Positions 19,009 to 30,299 of a stretch of 64,000 bases of DNA are shown here, in pieces (the stretch's first letter is position 1; each line of letters begins with the position of its first letter). The translations under genes were made by a program, and so were the position numbers. The notes under the pieces are model-generated. The model had not been told where the DNA came from. It saw only the letters and a list, made by a program, of their open reading frames with translations, and searched no databases. Origin of the DNA: Tubulanus polymorphus (Eukaryota > Nemertea > Palaeonemertea > Tubulaniformes > Tubulanidae); the NCBI RefSeq assembly GCF_964204645.1, contig NC_134025.1:14763001-14827000 (forward strand), read 5' to 3'.

Positions 19009-22000
19009 ATGGCGCTCATTCCTGTTGAATTGGCGCCGCTGCAGCCGTTTGATTGCCATGGTGAGTCGGCCAGTGCTGGTTCTCGCTGGAAAAGATGGCG
19101 CTCTGCCTTTGAATATTTCGTCGTAGCGAAAGGTGTTTTCAATAATGAACAGAAAAAAGCCTTATTGCTCCATAGTGCCGGTACGGACGTCCAGGATGTT
19201 TTCAGAACTTTGCCAGAAGTCCCTGCATTACCGCTACCCCAGCAAGAGGGCGTTGAAGACGATTGTTACCAGAAGGCTTTGCGTGCATTAGATAATTACT
19301 TTGCACCAAAAATGAATATTCCCTATGAACGACACGTCTTCAGACAGCTAAAACAGAAACAGGATGAAACCGTTGATACTTTTGTAACAAGACTGAGGCG
19401 ACAGGCCCAGAATTGCGAGTTTGGTGATGTCTGCGATGAGCAGATCCGCGATTAAGTCATTGACTGTTGTGTCTCAACGGTGCTTCGGAGGAAGGCTCTT
19501 CAAAGAGGTCAAGGGCAAGCCCCCTTAACGTTGAATCAGTTGCTCGAATTAGCCAGGAGTCTAGAAGCAATGGACCATCAGTCCCGCCAGATGGAAGGAA
19601 AAGTAGCTGTTGGCGAAGTTAATCGCATTCGTATGCACGGCAACAGATCGGAGATAGGTGAAAAACCTAGACGTGATATCGGACAAGCCAAGGGTCAGAA
19701 ACGTAAATGTTTTCGCTGTGGTCGTGAAGGGCATGAGTCGAAAGATCCAATCTGTCCAGCTAGAGATAAAACGTGTAATATGTGTCACCTGAAGGGACAT
19801 TTCGCTGTGATGTGCAAAACTAAAAAAAAATCACAGAAAGATTTCCGTGTAAAAACTAGTAAATCGGCAAAAGTGAACCAGGTCCATGAGGAAACCGATG
19901 ATTATGCCTTTTCCGTGAATCATGGTTGCGATAACCTCGAGAGTGGAACGCTACACGTAAATGTTGGAGGAGTTATGATAAAAATGCTCATTGACTCGGG
20001 TTCCACAACAAATATAATCAGCAGAGAAACGTGGCGTTATTTAAAGAAGCAGCGTGTAGTACGTGTTTCCGAAAAAACAACAAAACTACTGTATCCGTAT
20101 GGATCACGAGATCCTCTCACGACAATGGGAAAATTTTCGGCTGACGTTCAAATTGGTAGGAGGAAAATAAACGCCAATTTTACCGTAGTTAATCTAATTG
20201 GTCGTTCCTTGCTTGGAAAGGAGACAGCCGAAAAATTAGGAGTGCTCAAAGTAGGCACCGTAGCTTCAGAGTCGGACGTCAATCAAGTGAAGATGTCAGC
20301 GGACATCGACGAAATGAAGAAACGTTTCCCCTCCGTGTTCCAAGGGATCGGGAAATTAAAAGGTTACCAGGCGTCGATTCATATAGATACTTCGGTTAAG
20401 CCCGTTGCGCAACCTACGCGTCGTATTCCGTTTAGTATGCGAGATAAACTAGAGGTGAAAATTAATGAACTTCTACGCAACGATATTATTGAGCCAGTCG
20501 AGGGTCCTACCCCCTGGGTAAGCCTCATTGTTATTATTCCGAAAAAGAACGGCGATATACGCCTATGTGTCGACATGAGGCAGGCTAATAAGGCTGTAGT
20601 TCGCGAAAGGCACCCTATTCCGACAGTGGATGAACTTTTGGAGCGTATGAATGGAAGTACGGTTTTCAGTAAGTTGGATTTAAAATCAGGGTTTCATCAG
20701 ATTGAGTTGGATGAACTGTCACGCATAATTACAACATTTTCGACACATCTCGGACTGTTTCGTTATAAACGCTTGATGTTCGGAATAAGTTCCGCTCCGG
20801 AGAAATTTCAGAGGATAGTTCAGCAGGTTGTTGCTTCGTGCGAAGGTTGTGAGAATATCTCCGATGATTTGATCGTCCACAGTCAAGGTCAAGAACAACA
20901 CGATCGTAGGTTGATGTTCGTTCTTCTAAAATTGGAGGAAAAGGGACTTACAGTAAATGACAAGTGTCTATTTAGATTGCCCGAATTGGAGTTTATGGGG
21001 CATTTATTTTCGAGACACGGGATTTCCCCAACCGAAGAACGTGTACAGGCCGTTAGACAGGCTCGCAGACCAGAATCAGTTCAAGAAGTTCGAAGCTTTT
21101 TGGGTCTTGTGAACTTTTGTCACCGTTGCATTCCAAATCTTGCGACACGCGCTGAACCATTACGTAGGTTAACACGTCAGGATGAAAAGTTCGAGTGGCG
21201 TGACGAACAGGAAGTCGTTCAACGATCTTATAGATGCGCTAAGTAATACTGATACTTTAGCCTATTTCCGAAGAGGCGCTGACACTGAAATAATTGTGGT
21301 CGCTAGCCCGGTCGGTTTGGGAGCCATATTGGTTCAAATCCAAGATAGCGTGAAACGCGTTATAGCTTATGCTAGTCGCAGTCTGACTCGTTGTGAATGC
21401 AGATATTCGCAGACCGAGAAAGAGGCTCTCGGAATCGTCTGGGCGTGCGAACGTTTCCATGCCTACCTTTACGGGACTCATTTTACTATTGCTACAGATC
21501 ACAAGCCTCAGGTGTTTATTTACTCGGAGAGGTCAAAACCGTCTGCCCGTATAGAGCGTTGGGTATTGCGTCTACAACAATTTGATTTCGTCGTTCGACA
21601 TATCCCTGGAAAACAGATGACTGCAGATGCGCTGTCGAGGTTACCGGATAGGGCGAAGGAATGCGAAACGGAAGATAGCGAAACTGAAGATTTCGTGCGT
21701 TTTATCGCTCAAGAGGCGACAACGCGTGCGTTAAAAATCCTTGAAATTGAACGAGAATCTGCTGTAGATGAAAAACTGTGCGTTGTTCGAAATTGTGTTC
21801 AATCTCGGGATTGGAGAAACTGCCCCTCAGATTTCAAACCCGTAAGAAATGAACTGTGTGTCGTAGGAAAGTTACTTTTACGTGGATGGCGATTAGTCGT
21901 ACCTCAGACTTTGCGTAAACAAGTAGTCGATTTGGCCCACGAGGGACACCAAGGCTTGGTCAAAACGAAAGAAAGGTTGAGGTCTAAGGTGTGGTGGCCA

Positions 22001-23075
22001 GGGCTTGACAGAGACGTCAAGTCGCGTTGCCGTTCCTGTCAGGGGTGTCAACTTGTGAGCCAGCCATCACATCCCGAGCCGATAAAACGAATCGAATTGC
22101 CCACAGCCGCGTGGCAAGATACTGCCGCTGATTTACTGGGACCGATGCCCGGCGGTGAATATGTACTAGCGGTTGTAGATTACTTTAGTAGGTATTTCAT
22201 AGTGGCGATAATGACCGAAATAACGTCCGAGAAGGTTATCGAAGAGCTGGAGAAAATGTTTGCCGTAATTGGGCTTCCGCTCTCGTTGAAAACCGATAAT
22301 GGGAGACAGTTTGTCTCCAAGGAATTTGAATCGTTTTTGCAAATAAACGGAATCGAACATCGTTTAAGCACTCCGTTGTGGCCACAGGCCAACGGTGAAA
22401 TTGAAAGACAAAATCGTTCCATGTTGAAAGCAATGCGTATTGCACATGCGTGAATTGTATAAGTTCTTGTTGGCGTACAGAACGACTGCACACTCAATCA
22501 CCGGTGCTACGCCAGCGAAACTTATGTTCGGTCATGAAATTCGATCAAAACTGCCTCAATATTCCGATGAAAAACGTCAAAGAGAACTCGCAGTTCGTGA
22601 TCGAGATGCGGAATTGAAACAGAAAGGAAAAGATTACGCTGATATCCGCAGAAATGCGCGCACTAACGATATGTCAGTCGGTGACATGGTTTTGATGAAA
22701 GGTCCGAAACAAAACAAACTTTCAACGAAATTTGTCGAGAAACCATTCCGAGTGGTTGATAAGACTGGTAGTGAAGTTACCGTCGAATCGTTAGATGGAA
22801 ACTGTTATAAGCGTAACACTGCGCATCTTCGTAAATTCGTAGAACCAACTGTTCTGCTAGAACAGTATCGGGATACAACAAAACAGCCGGAACCAGATAT
22901 TGAACTGGATAATGTACCGGATCCGTTCGTTGACGTTGAATTGGAAATCGACTCAAATTCTGACGGTAACAAAGACTCAGTGCCGCACGAGTCTACTCCG
23001 CCAAGGCGCTCTGGTAGAGTTAAGTTTGTTCCCGAACAATTCAAAGATTACGAACTGAATTTCTGTTGTGGTTAA
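19009..23075 (+). pseudogene. Gypsy gag-pol polyprotein (one stop, two frameshifts)
   Basis: The order is gag, nucleocapsid, protease, reverse transcriptase, RNase H, integrase. Gag (from 'MALIPVELAPLQPF') is interrupted by an in-frame TAA at 19,453. It continues to two zinc knuckles ('CFRCGREGH', 'CNMCHLKGHFAVMC') and a protease 'LIDSGSTTNII'. Reverse transcriptase has 'LDLKSGFHQIE' and the catalytic 'NISDD' at about 20,853-20,867. A frameshift near 21,213 leads into RNase H, where the usual 'DASPVG' reads 'VASPVG' (first Asp lost). Integrase has an H...H...C...C finger ending 'CRSCQGC' and 'KTDNG' plus 'NGEIERQ' from the D,D,E triad. A second frameshift with a small deletion is near 22,450. 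The tail ends in an acidic region before a stop. Confidence 0.9.
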
Positions 23076-23429
23076 TTATTTAATTGGACCTTGATCTTAA
23101 AAGGGCAAAATAACCCCTGGTCTAGGGCCAGAGTCTCTGGGTAGTCTACCCCATTGATTTGTGCAAGGTTTTTGATTTGTTATTCGTGTTTATTCTGAAC
23201 TCATTTGATGTTAATCTTTCTTAACGTGTACTTAAATTTAAGTTCATTTCCTTAGGTAGACATATTTTTGGGAATTTTAGTCATTTTGAAGGATTTGTTA
23301 AAAGTTCTAGGAGATTTAGAGGTTGAATTTTGTGTTTCAGTCTTTTGGAAAGGATTCTTATAATTCTTTGATCTAATATAACATTGATGTGTTTCTCTCC
23401 TATCTTAAAAGTTTGATAGGGTAGTTTTT

Positions 23430-23447
23430 ATCTAGAAGGGGAGGGAT
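23430..23447 (+). promoter_or_regulatory. Gypsy polypurine tract
   Basis: The run 'agaaggggagggat' lies immediately before the 3' LTR and would prime plus-strand cDNA synthesis. Confidence 0.8.
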
Positions 23448-23614
23448 TGTAGTGTTTATGTATTGTTGTACGTTTCGTGCTGTGTGTTATTCGAGTTTGT
23501 GAGTTACATTCGACCGGAAGAGGTCTTGAGGAGAATAAAGCATGGCTGATCCGTAATTCTATGTGTTGACTTGGTGTATGGTTTAATCCGGCCTGATCAA
23601 GGCGAAATACGACA
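23448..23614 (+). repeat. Gypsy 3' LTR (167 bp)
   Basis: It has the same ends and length as the 5' copy with a handful of substitutions, and is followed directly by the ATCGG target duplication and then by reverse-strand RT coding sequence of the host retrotransposon. Confidence 0.92.
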
Positions 23615-23798
23615 ATCGGCAAACATAATAAGATAAAAGAGTTTAGAAACTTTATCAATATCATTGATGTACAATAGAAAAAGAATTGGTCCCAAAATAG
23701 AACCTTGTGAGACTCCACATGTTACTGGACAAGGTTTTGAAATAGTGTAATTAAGAGAAACCATCTGCCTATCAGATAAATAGTCTTTAACTCTTTCA
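23615..23798 (-). pseudogene. Non-LTR RT piece 1: palm region up to FAD
   Basis: The minus strand reads 'ERVKDYLSDRQMVSLNY', 'CGVSQGSILGPILFLLYI', 'NDIDKVSKLFYLIMFAD'. The 'SQGSILGP' and 'FAD' motifs are diagnostic of non-LTR polymerases. The frame is open throughout. Homology stops near 23,798, where unrelated DNA starts, so the element was 5'-truncated before or at insertion. Confidence 0.85.
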
Positions 23799-24229
23799 GC
23801 ACCCCATCGACTTTCGTCGACTGATTATTTCAGGTCATACAGTGCCCTGTCAACTTTCATTGACATTGCTTACAGCAGTTTTATTTTTAGTTTTTCACAT
23901 AGAATTCAGCAAAGAAACCTGCCACTAGATGGCTTGATTAAACGGCAGCGCCCATTAGTTTGTTTTTAAGCTGCGTTTTTGTGGTGTTGCAAAATATTTG
24001 AGTTTTGTGTGTTTGAAAGTAGTGGGTACCTATCCGTAGGCCACGCGATCTAATTATAAGCCCATTTTCTAATCATAATTACACATATGATTTATATTAC
24101 TGACAGTACACATAGAAAATTCCATTGTCAACTGTTAGCTGAGGCTAGATACATGGCCTCTCTATATCATGTAATACGCCGTCAAAGAGCATATCGGTCT
24201 AAGATAGCTTTAAATGTTCCCTTACAAAC
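23799..24229. other. Non-coding; nothing recognised
   Basis: It includes 'catcgactttcgtcgactg', a short near-palindrome, but no ORF or known repeat. Confidence 0.4.
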
Positions 24230-24530
24230 AATTCATATGTTTTGTGTGAATAACACACATTACATGTGTGAAAGGTGTGAAAGACACAAAAAAACATGTG
24301 ATTCCTGCCATCACACGTGTGATCTATCTTGTGGAGCCTATGACATGTGTGAATAACACATGATCACACGTGTGATTGTGAAATACATGTGTGATTCACA
24401 CATGCGATTGGCTCAACAACACAGATCACATGTGTAACCGCTGGGATCACACATGTCATAGAATAACACATGTGATTAACATCAGTTATTCCAATCTGCA
24501 ACACGTGTGATTGTACATGTGATCACTTCG
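24230..24530. repeat. Cluster of ACATGTGT/ACACGTGT palindromes, cluster 1
   Basis: Ten or so copies of 'acatgtgt', 'acacgtgtga' or 'gatcacatgtg' alternate in about 300 bp, many spaced by 10-30 bases. Each is self-complementary over 8-14 bases (for example 'tcacacgtgtga'). Similar clusters occur at 25.9-26.2 and 26.45-26.62 kb. Confidence 0.75.
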
Positions 24531-25411
24531 GATATGAACCATTCCAATGTTGGTTCCAAATTTTGAATATCTGCATTTTTGTCATGAGTCCATTTTGGAA
24601 TAAAAATATTTCCATAACTGTACTCATTATTTCAACATTTTCAACACATACGTGGTTAGATTTTATGCTGCACCTACTGTGCAAAAACCTAGTATGTCCA
24701 TTCCTAGATTGTATTTTCATTCGGCTAAATTAATAAAATAGGGTTATTATATATTTTTGCATTTGGTGTTGAGTTTACAAAATATATTTATTCAAAAAAG
24801 ACTTCGAAAAATTATCAGGTATTTACGGGATTCGAACCGTTCACGATGGCTAACAAAGGACTGGGAATGAGCATGCAGGCAAGCACGGCGCCATTTGCAA
24901 TTATTTCGAGGAGGTTTTTGCTGATTTTAGTCAATTTTCATGGTTAATTTCTTAGTTCCAACAGTCCGGTGTTTGAATTCAAGCTCCAAGGCAAGTATTA
25001 TTGTGTTTCATCAAATATTTATGGTCGACGATGATGATTGAATTTACTGTAATCGGTAAAATCTGTGGCGTGTGCTGAATCAATTAAACCAAATTCCTCG
25101 AAACTTTATTTGATGCATGGCAAAGTACAACATATCCATGCCTAGCTTTTTCAAGTAGGCCTAGATTACACCATGAACTCTTTTTAAATCACAATCCGTC
25201 CAGTCATGAAAAAGACGCTCGTTTGCATACTATACTAATGATTCTTTAACATTAAACTGAATGATCAGGTATTGAACAGTAGTTGCCAATTCTTTCTACA
25301 TAATCACTTAAAAATGAAAATGGAATTTTCCATTATTAATTTAGGGAGTGAGTACATACATTTCCTTGAGTAGTGATTTATGTATATGAAAAATGAAATG
25401 TATGCTTTCAG

Positions 25412-25453
25412 CCGGAACAAATTACAGAACAAGAAGTCGAGAGTCATGTTATG
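25412..25453 (+). CDS. Internal exon of a plus-strand gene (14 codons)
   Basis: It is preceded by the acceptor 'atgctttcag' and followed by the donor ATG|GTAGGT. It reads 'PEQITEQEVESHVM' in phase 0, the same phase as the next exon. It is short but well bounded. Upstream exons were not found with confidence. Confidence 0.45.
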
Positions 25454-25556
25454 GTAGGTGTGACCAGATGATTGATATTAGGGATATTGATTTATTGGTT
25501 TATTGTATGGAATTGTGTGCAATATTAAAATGTTTTATAAATTTGTTTCATTCCAG

Positions 25557-25649
25557 ATCTATGTTTTGAAGTATAGATCGGGGGTTACCGCAGTCGAAAT
25601 AAGAGAGAAAATTGGACAAAACCTGAAACAGCATAAATCGACGAAGTAA
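25557..25649 (+). CDS. Terminal exon of the same plus-strand gene
   Basis: It follows the acceptor 'tttcattccag', reads 'IYVLKYRSGVTAVEIREKI' then 'GQNLKQHKSTK', and ends with TAA. Phase 0 agrees with the preceding exon. An AATAAA signal lies 18 bases after the stop. The product's C terminus is basic and probably helical. I do not recognise the protein. The two-exon arrangement and poly(A) signal make a real host gene likely. Confidence 0.5.
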   Translation: MYVLKYRSGVTAVEIREKIGQNLKQHKSTK

Positions 25650-25666
25650 ATCTGCAAATATTTGAA

Positions 25667-25672
25667 AATAAA
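25667..25672 (+). terminator. Polyadenylation signal AATAAA
   Basis: A canonical AATAAA lies within 'gaaaataaaattccc' just after the terminal exon stop codon. Confidence 0.4.
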
Positions 25673-25904
25673 ATTCCCATTAACATGTACACAAGTGAGT
25701 TATTACATTTGGTCGGTAATTTTGAAACCACATTTCGTTTTGCCGTTATGTGGATCTCCTATCAGGCAATGGGTTTTTAGGAAATTGTGAAGTTTGGATA
25801 AAACATCATGTCCAGAGAAAGAAGTGGTAAAATTTTGACCATTATGATTGTGTATTTATACTTCTTAGTGAATACATTCGTGTGGAACAATGAGGACGAC
25901 TGCA

Positions 25905-26880
25905 GATCACATGGGTTATAAATCACACATGACTGTGTTATATGACATGTGTGATTCACATTCAGGGCTGTATCATACGTGTGATTCACATGTGCAAAAA
26001 TGGGACAATTTCACACGTGTGATGCAGCTTGAATGGGAATCACATGTGTGATTCACATGTGTAAAAAATGGGACAAAATCATACGTGTGATTCACATACA
26101 GGGCTGTATCCCACGTGCGATCTTTTAGATCACACGTGTGATAATGTCCCATTTTTACACACGTGAATCACACATGTTTTAAAAAAAAATCAAATGCGTG
26201 ATTTTTTTGTAAGGGTTAAACTACCCTGAGTATACAGCTGTAAGAAGTAAAATTTGGAGATTAAATCCAGTAATTGGTTTAAATAATAAAGTATACATAA
26301 TATACTTTCACACATGTAGGAAGAACAAAACAAATAATGTAGCTGCGTAGCAGCGATAACGGTTTCTGCCTTACTGGTTCATATATCGCACTAGGAAGCG
26401 TCATCGAAATAATTCTTATCAGTCCATAACATATGACTTATTTCCGAAGCTTGAATGTGAATCACATGTGTGATTCATATGTGTAAAAAATGGGACAAAA
26501 TCATACGTGTGATTCACATACAGGGCTGTATCACACGTCCGATCTTTTAAATCACACGTGTGATAATGTCCCATTTTTACACACGTGAATCACACATGTT
26601 TTTTTAAAAATCAAATGTGTGATTTTTTTGTAAGGGTTAAACTGCCCTGAGTATACAGCTGTAAGAAGTAAAATTTGGAGATTAAATTTAATAATTGGTT
26701 TAAATAATAAAGTATACATAATATACTTTCACACATGTAGGAAGAACAAAACAAATAATAAAGCTGCGTAGCAGCGATAACGGTTTCTGCCTAACTGGTT
26801 CATATATCGCACTAGGAAGCGTCATCGAAATAATTCTAATCAGTCCATAACATATGACTTCCGAAGCGCAACCTGGATCA
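25905..26880. repeat. 422-bp tandem duplication with ACACGTGT palindromes
   Basis: The block starting 'tgggacaaaatcatacgtgt' near 26,070 recurs near 26,490 at a period of 422 bp, with few differences over the whole unit, including 'gtagctgcgtagcagcgataa'-type sequence (second copy 'aagctgcgtagc'). Each unit opens with a palindrome cluster in which 'gggacaaaat...acacgtgtgat...atgtcccattt' could fold back. No coding sequence is present. The high identity suggests a recent duplication. Confidence 0.85.
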
Positions 26881-26895
26881 ACAGTATGCTGGATA

Positions 26896-27502
26896 CCGTA
26901 TTTTCCGGCCAATAAGCCGAAGGCAGTTTTTTAGCCTAAAATACATGGATTTCATAAAGCTTCGCCCAATAAGCCGAGGCCCTTCATCAGAGATTTTAAT
27001 TCACTGATTTGTCAATTAGTTCGTCTTAATTGACGATTTAAGAGGCTGACAGTAGCGCCCGCCGATGTGTGAGAGTGCTGTGTATACTATCATCGCCGAG
27101 TGACTGTGCTATATATAGAATCACTCAGCTGATTACTATACACACAGCCATACACGCAGTACGCGGCTCACTGCTGATTTGCATATATACTAATGTATGA
27201 ACTGACACGTGGTAGTACGATGAACTCGCGCATTATATAAATGTATACCATTGCCGCTGTGCGGTGATGGAACAATCAAAGTAAAAAGAAAATAGTTCAA
27301 AATAGATTATAATTGGTAGTAAATAATGACCTCAAATAAATATCGACCACTTTTCTTGATTTTGACGATCATTGAGAGCATTAGAGTGGCATAGATCGGG
27401 AAGTGATTTTTATGTCAGATCGTATCCGCCCAATAAGCCGATCACAATATTTTGGGTAAACATCTGAGGCTAGAAAATCGGCTTATTGGCCGGAAAATAC
27501 GG
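26896..27502. mobile_element. TA-flanked MITE with 'ccgtattttccggccaataa' termini
   Basis: The terminal inverted repeats start 'ccgtattttccggccaata' followed by 'agccga', and are perfect at the right end. TA lies on both sides, which suggests a Tc1/mariner-type insertion. There is no transposase. A truncated relative is at 59.8-60.1 kb, and another element with similar outermost bases is at 62.45-63.85 kb. Confidence 0.75.
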
Positions 27503-27504
27503 TA

Positions 27505-29141
27505 TGTGGATCCAGCTACATACAAGGGCTACTAAAAAGTATTGATGTTCCAAAATGGCTTTGTAACCGAAGATATGGTTCTTTCAACACCCCCTTGTGG
27601 CAGTTGCATGAACTAGTCTGTCCCACATGCTCTCCTGGCGCGTTTTGATCCATAATTTCGTTAATACTAGGTTGATCTACCTTAATGCATCAATTTGTTC
27701 AGTGAGGAATTTGCATTCAGAAATAAACAACGATTTTTAACAATGTTGTTTTTGTTTTCATTTATCAGTGACAGTTTACATATTGCACATATGTTTGAAC
27801 TATAACAACATTGAAAACGAAAGTATACTCAACGAACATTGATTTACTTCAATCACAAAGAGGGAATCATAGGTAACAATGTTATTGCATTGTCGGGATT
27901 CGAACATCAGACCTGCCAACATTGAGTTTGACTATGTCTGAACAATTCACAATTTTGCCAGTAACATATAGGAGTTTCTCAGTAACATCCCCATTTTGAC
28001 AGATTACGCAATGGTACAAAAATGTCTGAATGTACTTTCCAAATTAGCCCGTAACGTATTGGAGTTTCCCAGTAACAGCACTGGTATCCCGCAATAACAC
28101 GGATTTGGTAACGAAGGGTAACTTGGTAACTTGATAGTCTGGTTAAAATTTCTGGAGCCTTCTGGGAACAGGCGACGGCTTCATCATCAGCCGATAGAAC
28201 AGCGATTTCCAATTCACTATAGTTCCTATCGTCCATTTTCCTTACTTCGCGTTCTACAGAAACAGAACAAAACATAGCCTACTTGGGTTTTTCGAAGAAA
28301 CTTGCCACAGTAAGCACACTGATAAATGATAAGCAGGTGGCGTCACATGTCGGCTGGGGTTTGTGCTATCAAATATTTTTATCGCCGCTGACGAACTCAA
28401 ACCCGTAATTTATTAGACATAAAACAGAACATCGTAACGTTTACAGTTCAATCATGTTTTATAGAACCAAAACAGAACAACGTAACATTTCATTTGTTCC
28501 ACTGTATTTTTTTCTGATCGGAACGCCGAATTATCGACATACCAAACCTAACGCATTACGGCGAAACCGCTACGGTTGGAAGGTCTGGAACATGATGTGA
28601 CATCAACTGCGGAGATGTCTTAGAAGCGATCTAGGTAATGTTGAGTTAATCTGCAAAATGGAAGATATACTGGTGGTACAAAATGGCGGCAATAGATGAA
28701 ACAGAAATGGGAAATGACGGATCGGGACTTATATCAGTTCGATAACGTGATTTGCGAAAACATAATGGCAGCTTTTTGAATCGCTCATAAATGAATCAGA
28801 GAGCGAGAATTGACGTGTTCGGGCTATTGCGAGTCCAAATCTGTGATTTACAGTTGAGTTGACGCTCAAGGTCGTCTGGTAATTATAGGCTTTTCAGGGT
28901 GCACTTTTATCAATGGATGATTATTCTTGTCGCCGTTTAGACCCGGTAATTACACAGGATTAATTCATAATAAATTACTATACGCAAATTCGAAATGGTC
29001 AGGCGCTGAGTTAAATTTCTGACAGAATTGAAAATTACGTTTATAAGCTGTAGTCGAATCTGAGAGGAGTTACATTTTATGAAAATTTTTTTGCCTGGAA
29101 AGTGGAAATTTTATAATAATAATAATCAAGAGAATTACAAG
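27505..29141. other. Mostly unassigned, CpG-containing stretch
   Basis: No repeat match elsewhere in the window was noticed. A minus-strand ATG in good context at 28,236 opens 'MDDRNYSELEIAVLSADDEA', which resembles the start of a normal protein but has no clear donor. CpG dinucleotides are more frequent at 28.5-28.9 kb than in neighbouring DNA. Confidence 0.35.
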
Positions 29142-29170
29142 AGGGTTTCTGCGAAAGCAGCAGAAACCCT
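29142..29170. repeat. Perfect 11-bp stem-loop
   Basis: AGGGTTTCTGC and its exact reverse complement are separated by seven bases. It is isolated, with no poly(T) run or gene end that would give it a clear role. Confidence 0.5.
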
Positions 29171-30299
29171 AATAAATGTGAACCACAGATGAGAACGCCG
29201 ACCTTTGAAATCCGCTGGTATTTTTTAGTTACACACACGAACCAGCTGACAGCTGAATTTTAGAAATTAAAAGCATTTCCGGGCACTTCGAGAGCACTTT
29301 CTTGAACCCATGAACGACTTTCATATTTTGGAAAGTAATGGCTATTTCCATTCTATAACAATCAGCATCTCATGCATTATGGGTCGAGCCCTTAATTATT
29401 GCAGTTAAAATGCGCCGATGAATGCTCACAAAAATCATAGTGTATAATATCTGCAGGCGTGCGCCCCGTACATGCATGGCAAAAGAGGCCTACATTACTA
29501 CTGTTGCCGTGTGTGCGTGTCTGCAACCGATCGATAAAATAAATACATTAGTCCGAAAGCCCAGAAACATTTGTTTCACATCTCGAGTAGAAAAGGTTTG
29601 AGGGCTGGAATAAATGCATCTATGATAGGAGACCCACAAAAGGCAATTCTTAAATTCTGCTATTCTGCACAACAACCAGGGGGCGCCACTAAAAACCCCA
29701 AAATGTGACTTAATTCACAATTCGAGTACATCTTTCAAACTTGTCTTCAATTGTTCTCTATATGAGTGGAAATCAGAAATCCAAATTCTTAAGTTTTGAA
29801 CTTGTGTAATAGGGCGCTTAAGCCAATTAAGCTAATTAACGCTAATTACCATTTTCAATTCACAATCTGAGTGCATCCATGAAACAAATGACAACGTATT
29901 CATGAGGTCACCCTTAATCAAGATCAGTCATTCTTAACTATCCATTTCATGTATTTACCCACTTAAGAATGAAAAATGTACTCATTGACCCCGCCCCGCG
30001 TCCCTGGCAAGGCGAGTGTTAATTCACAATTTGAGTACATCTTTCAAGTTGGTCTCAAAATGTTTTTCAAAATGTCTCAGATCATGATGAATTAAGGACA
30101 GCAATTCTTAAGTATAAATTTCATGGATAGACCAACTTAAGAATGCAATATAATAGTTATATCTAGAGGTAGTTGTCGGTATATCTGCTCTTTCCCGCCA
30201 TAGATTCTCTGAATCAGCTGCAGAATATCCGAAATGTCCGCAAACGTGGTAACCAATGCCATTTCGGTCAGTGTGTGTGTACTGTAATAAAAAGTTTTT

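Larger units (their letters stand above)
18779..23614 (+). mobile_element. Ty3/Gypsy LTR retrotransposon, complete but inactivated
   Basis: Two LTRs of 167 bp start at the same bases and differ at only a few positions ('ttcaaccgtaag' versus 'ttcgaccggaag', 'ctaatc' versus 'ctgatc', 'acaaca' versus 'acgaca'). The element is flanked by a 5-bp duplication ATCGG (18,774-18,778 and 23,615-23,619). Primer-binding site, gag-pol and polypurine tract are in the expected order. It is the youngest well-dated insertion in the stack. The pol frame is broken by one stop and two frameshifts. Confidence 0.93.
9575..23798 (-). mobile_element. Non-LTR retrotransposon split into five pieces by nested insertions
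   Basis: Reading the minus strand from high to low coordinates, five pieces join into one reverse transcriptase C-terminal half plus 3' UTR: 23,798-23,615; 18,778-18,703; 14,177-13,820; 12,566-12,512; 10,086-9,575. Together they are about 1.2 kb. The intervening DNA is a Gypsy element, a TTAA element (copy B), a hAT element, a TTAA element (copy A) and a TIR element. The 5' end is truncated against unrelated DNA near 23,800. The 3' end near 9,575 carries 'ggcctgaaataaacg' on the sense strand. Piece order and coding continuity are directly visible; the family (Jockey/CR1/RTE-like) is inferred from motifs. Confidence 0.8.

Noticed and set aside
24087-24356. 89-codon frame with many Cys and His residues ('CERCERHKKTCDSCHH')
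   Set aside because: The Cys/His pattern comes from repeated ACATGTGT/ACACGTGT palindromes read in one frame.
24815-24850. tRNA-like B-box 'ggttcgaatccc' on the minus strand (similar ones near 848 and 27,897)
   Set aside because: No cloverleaf with matching acceptor, D and anticodon arms could be drawn around any of the three; they may be SINE relics or chance.
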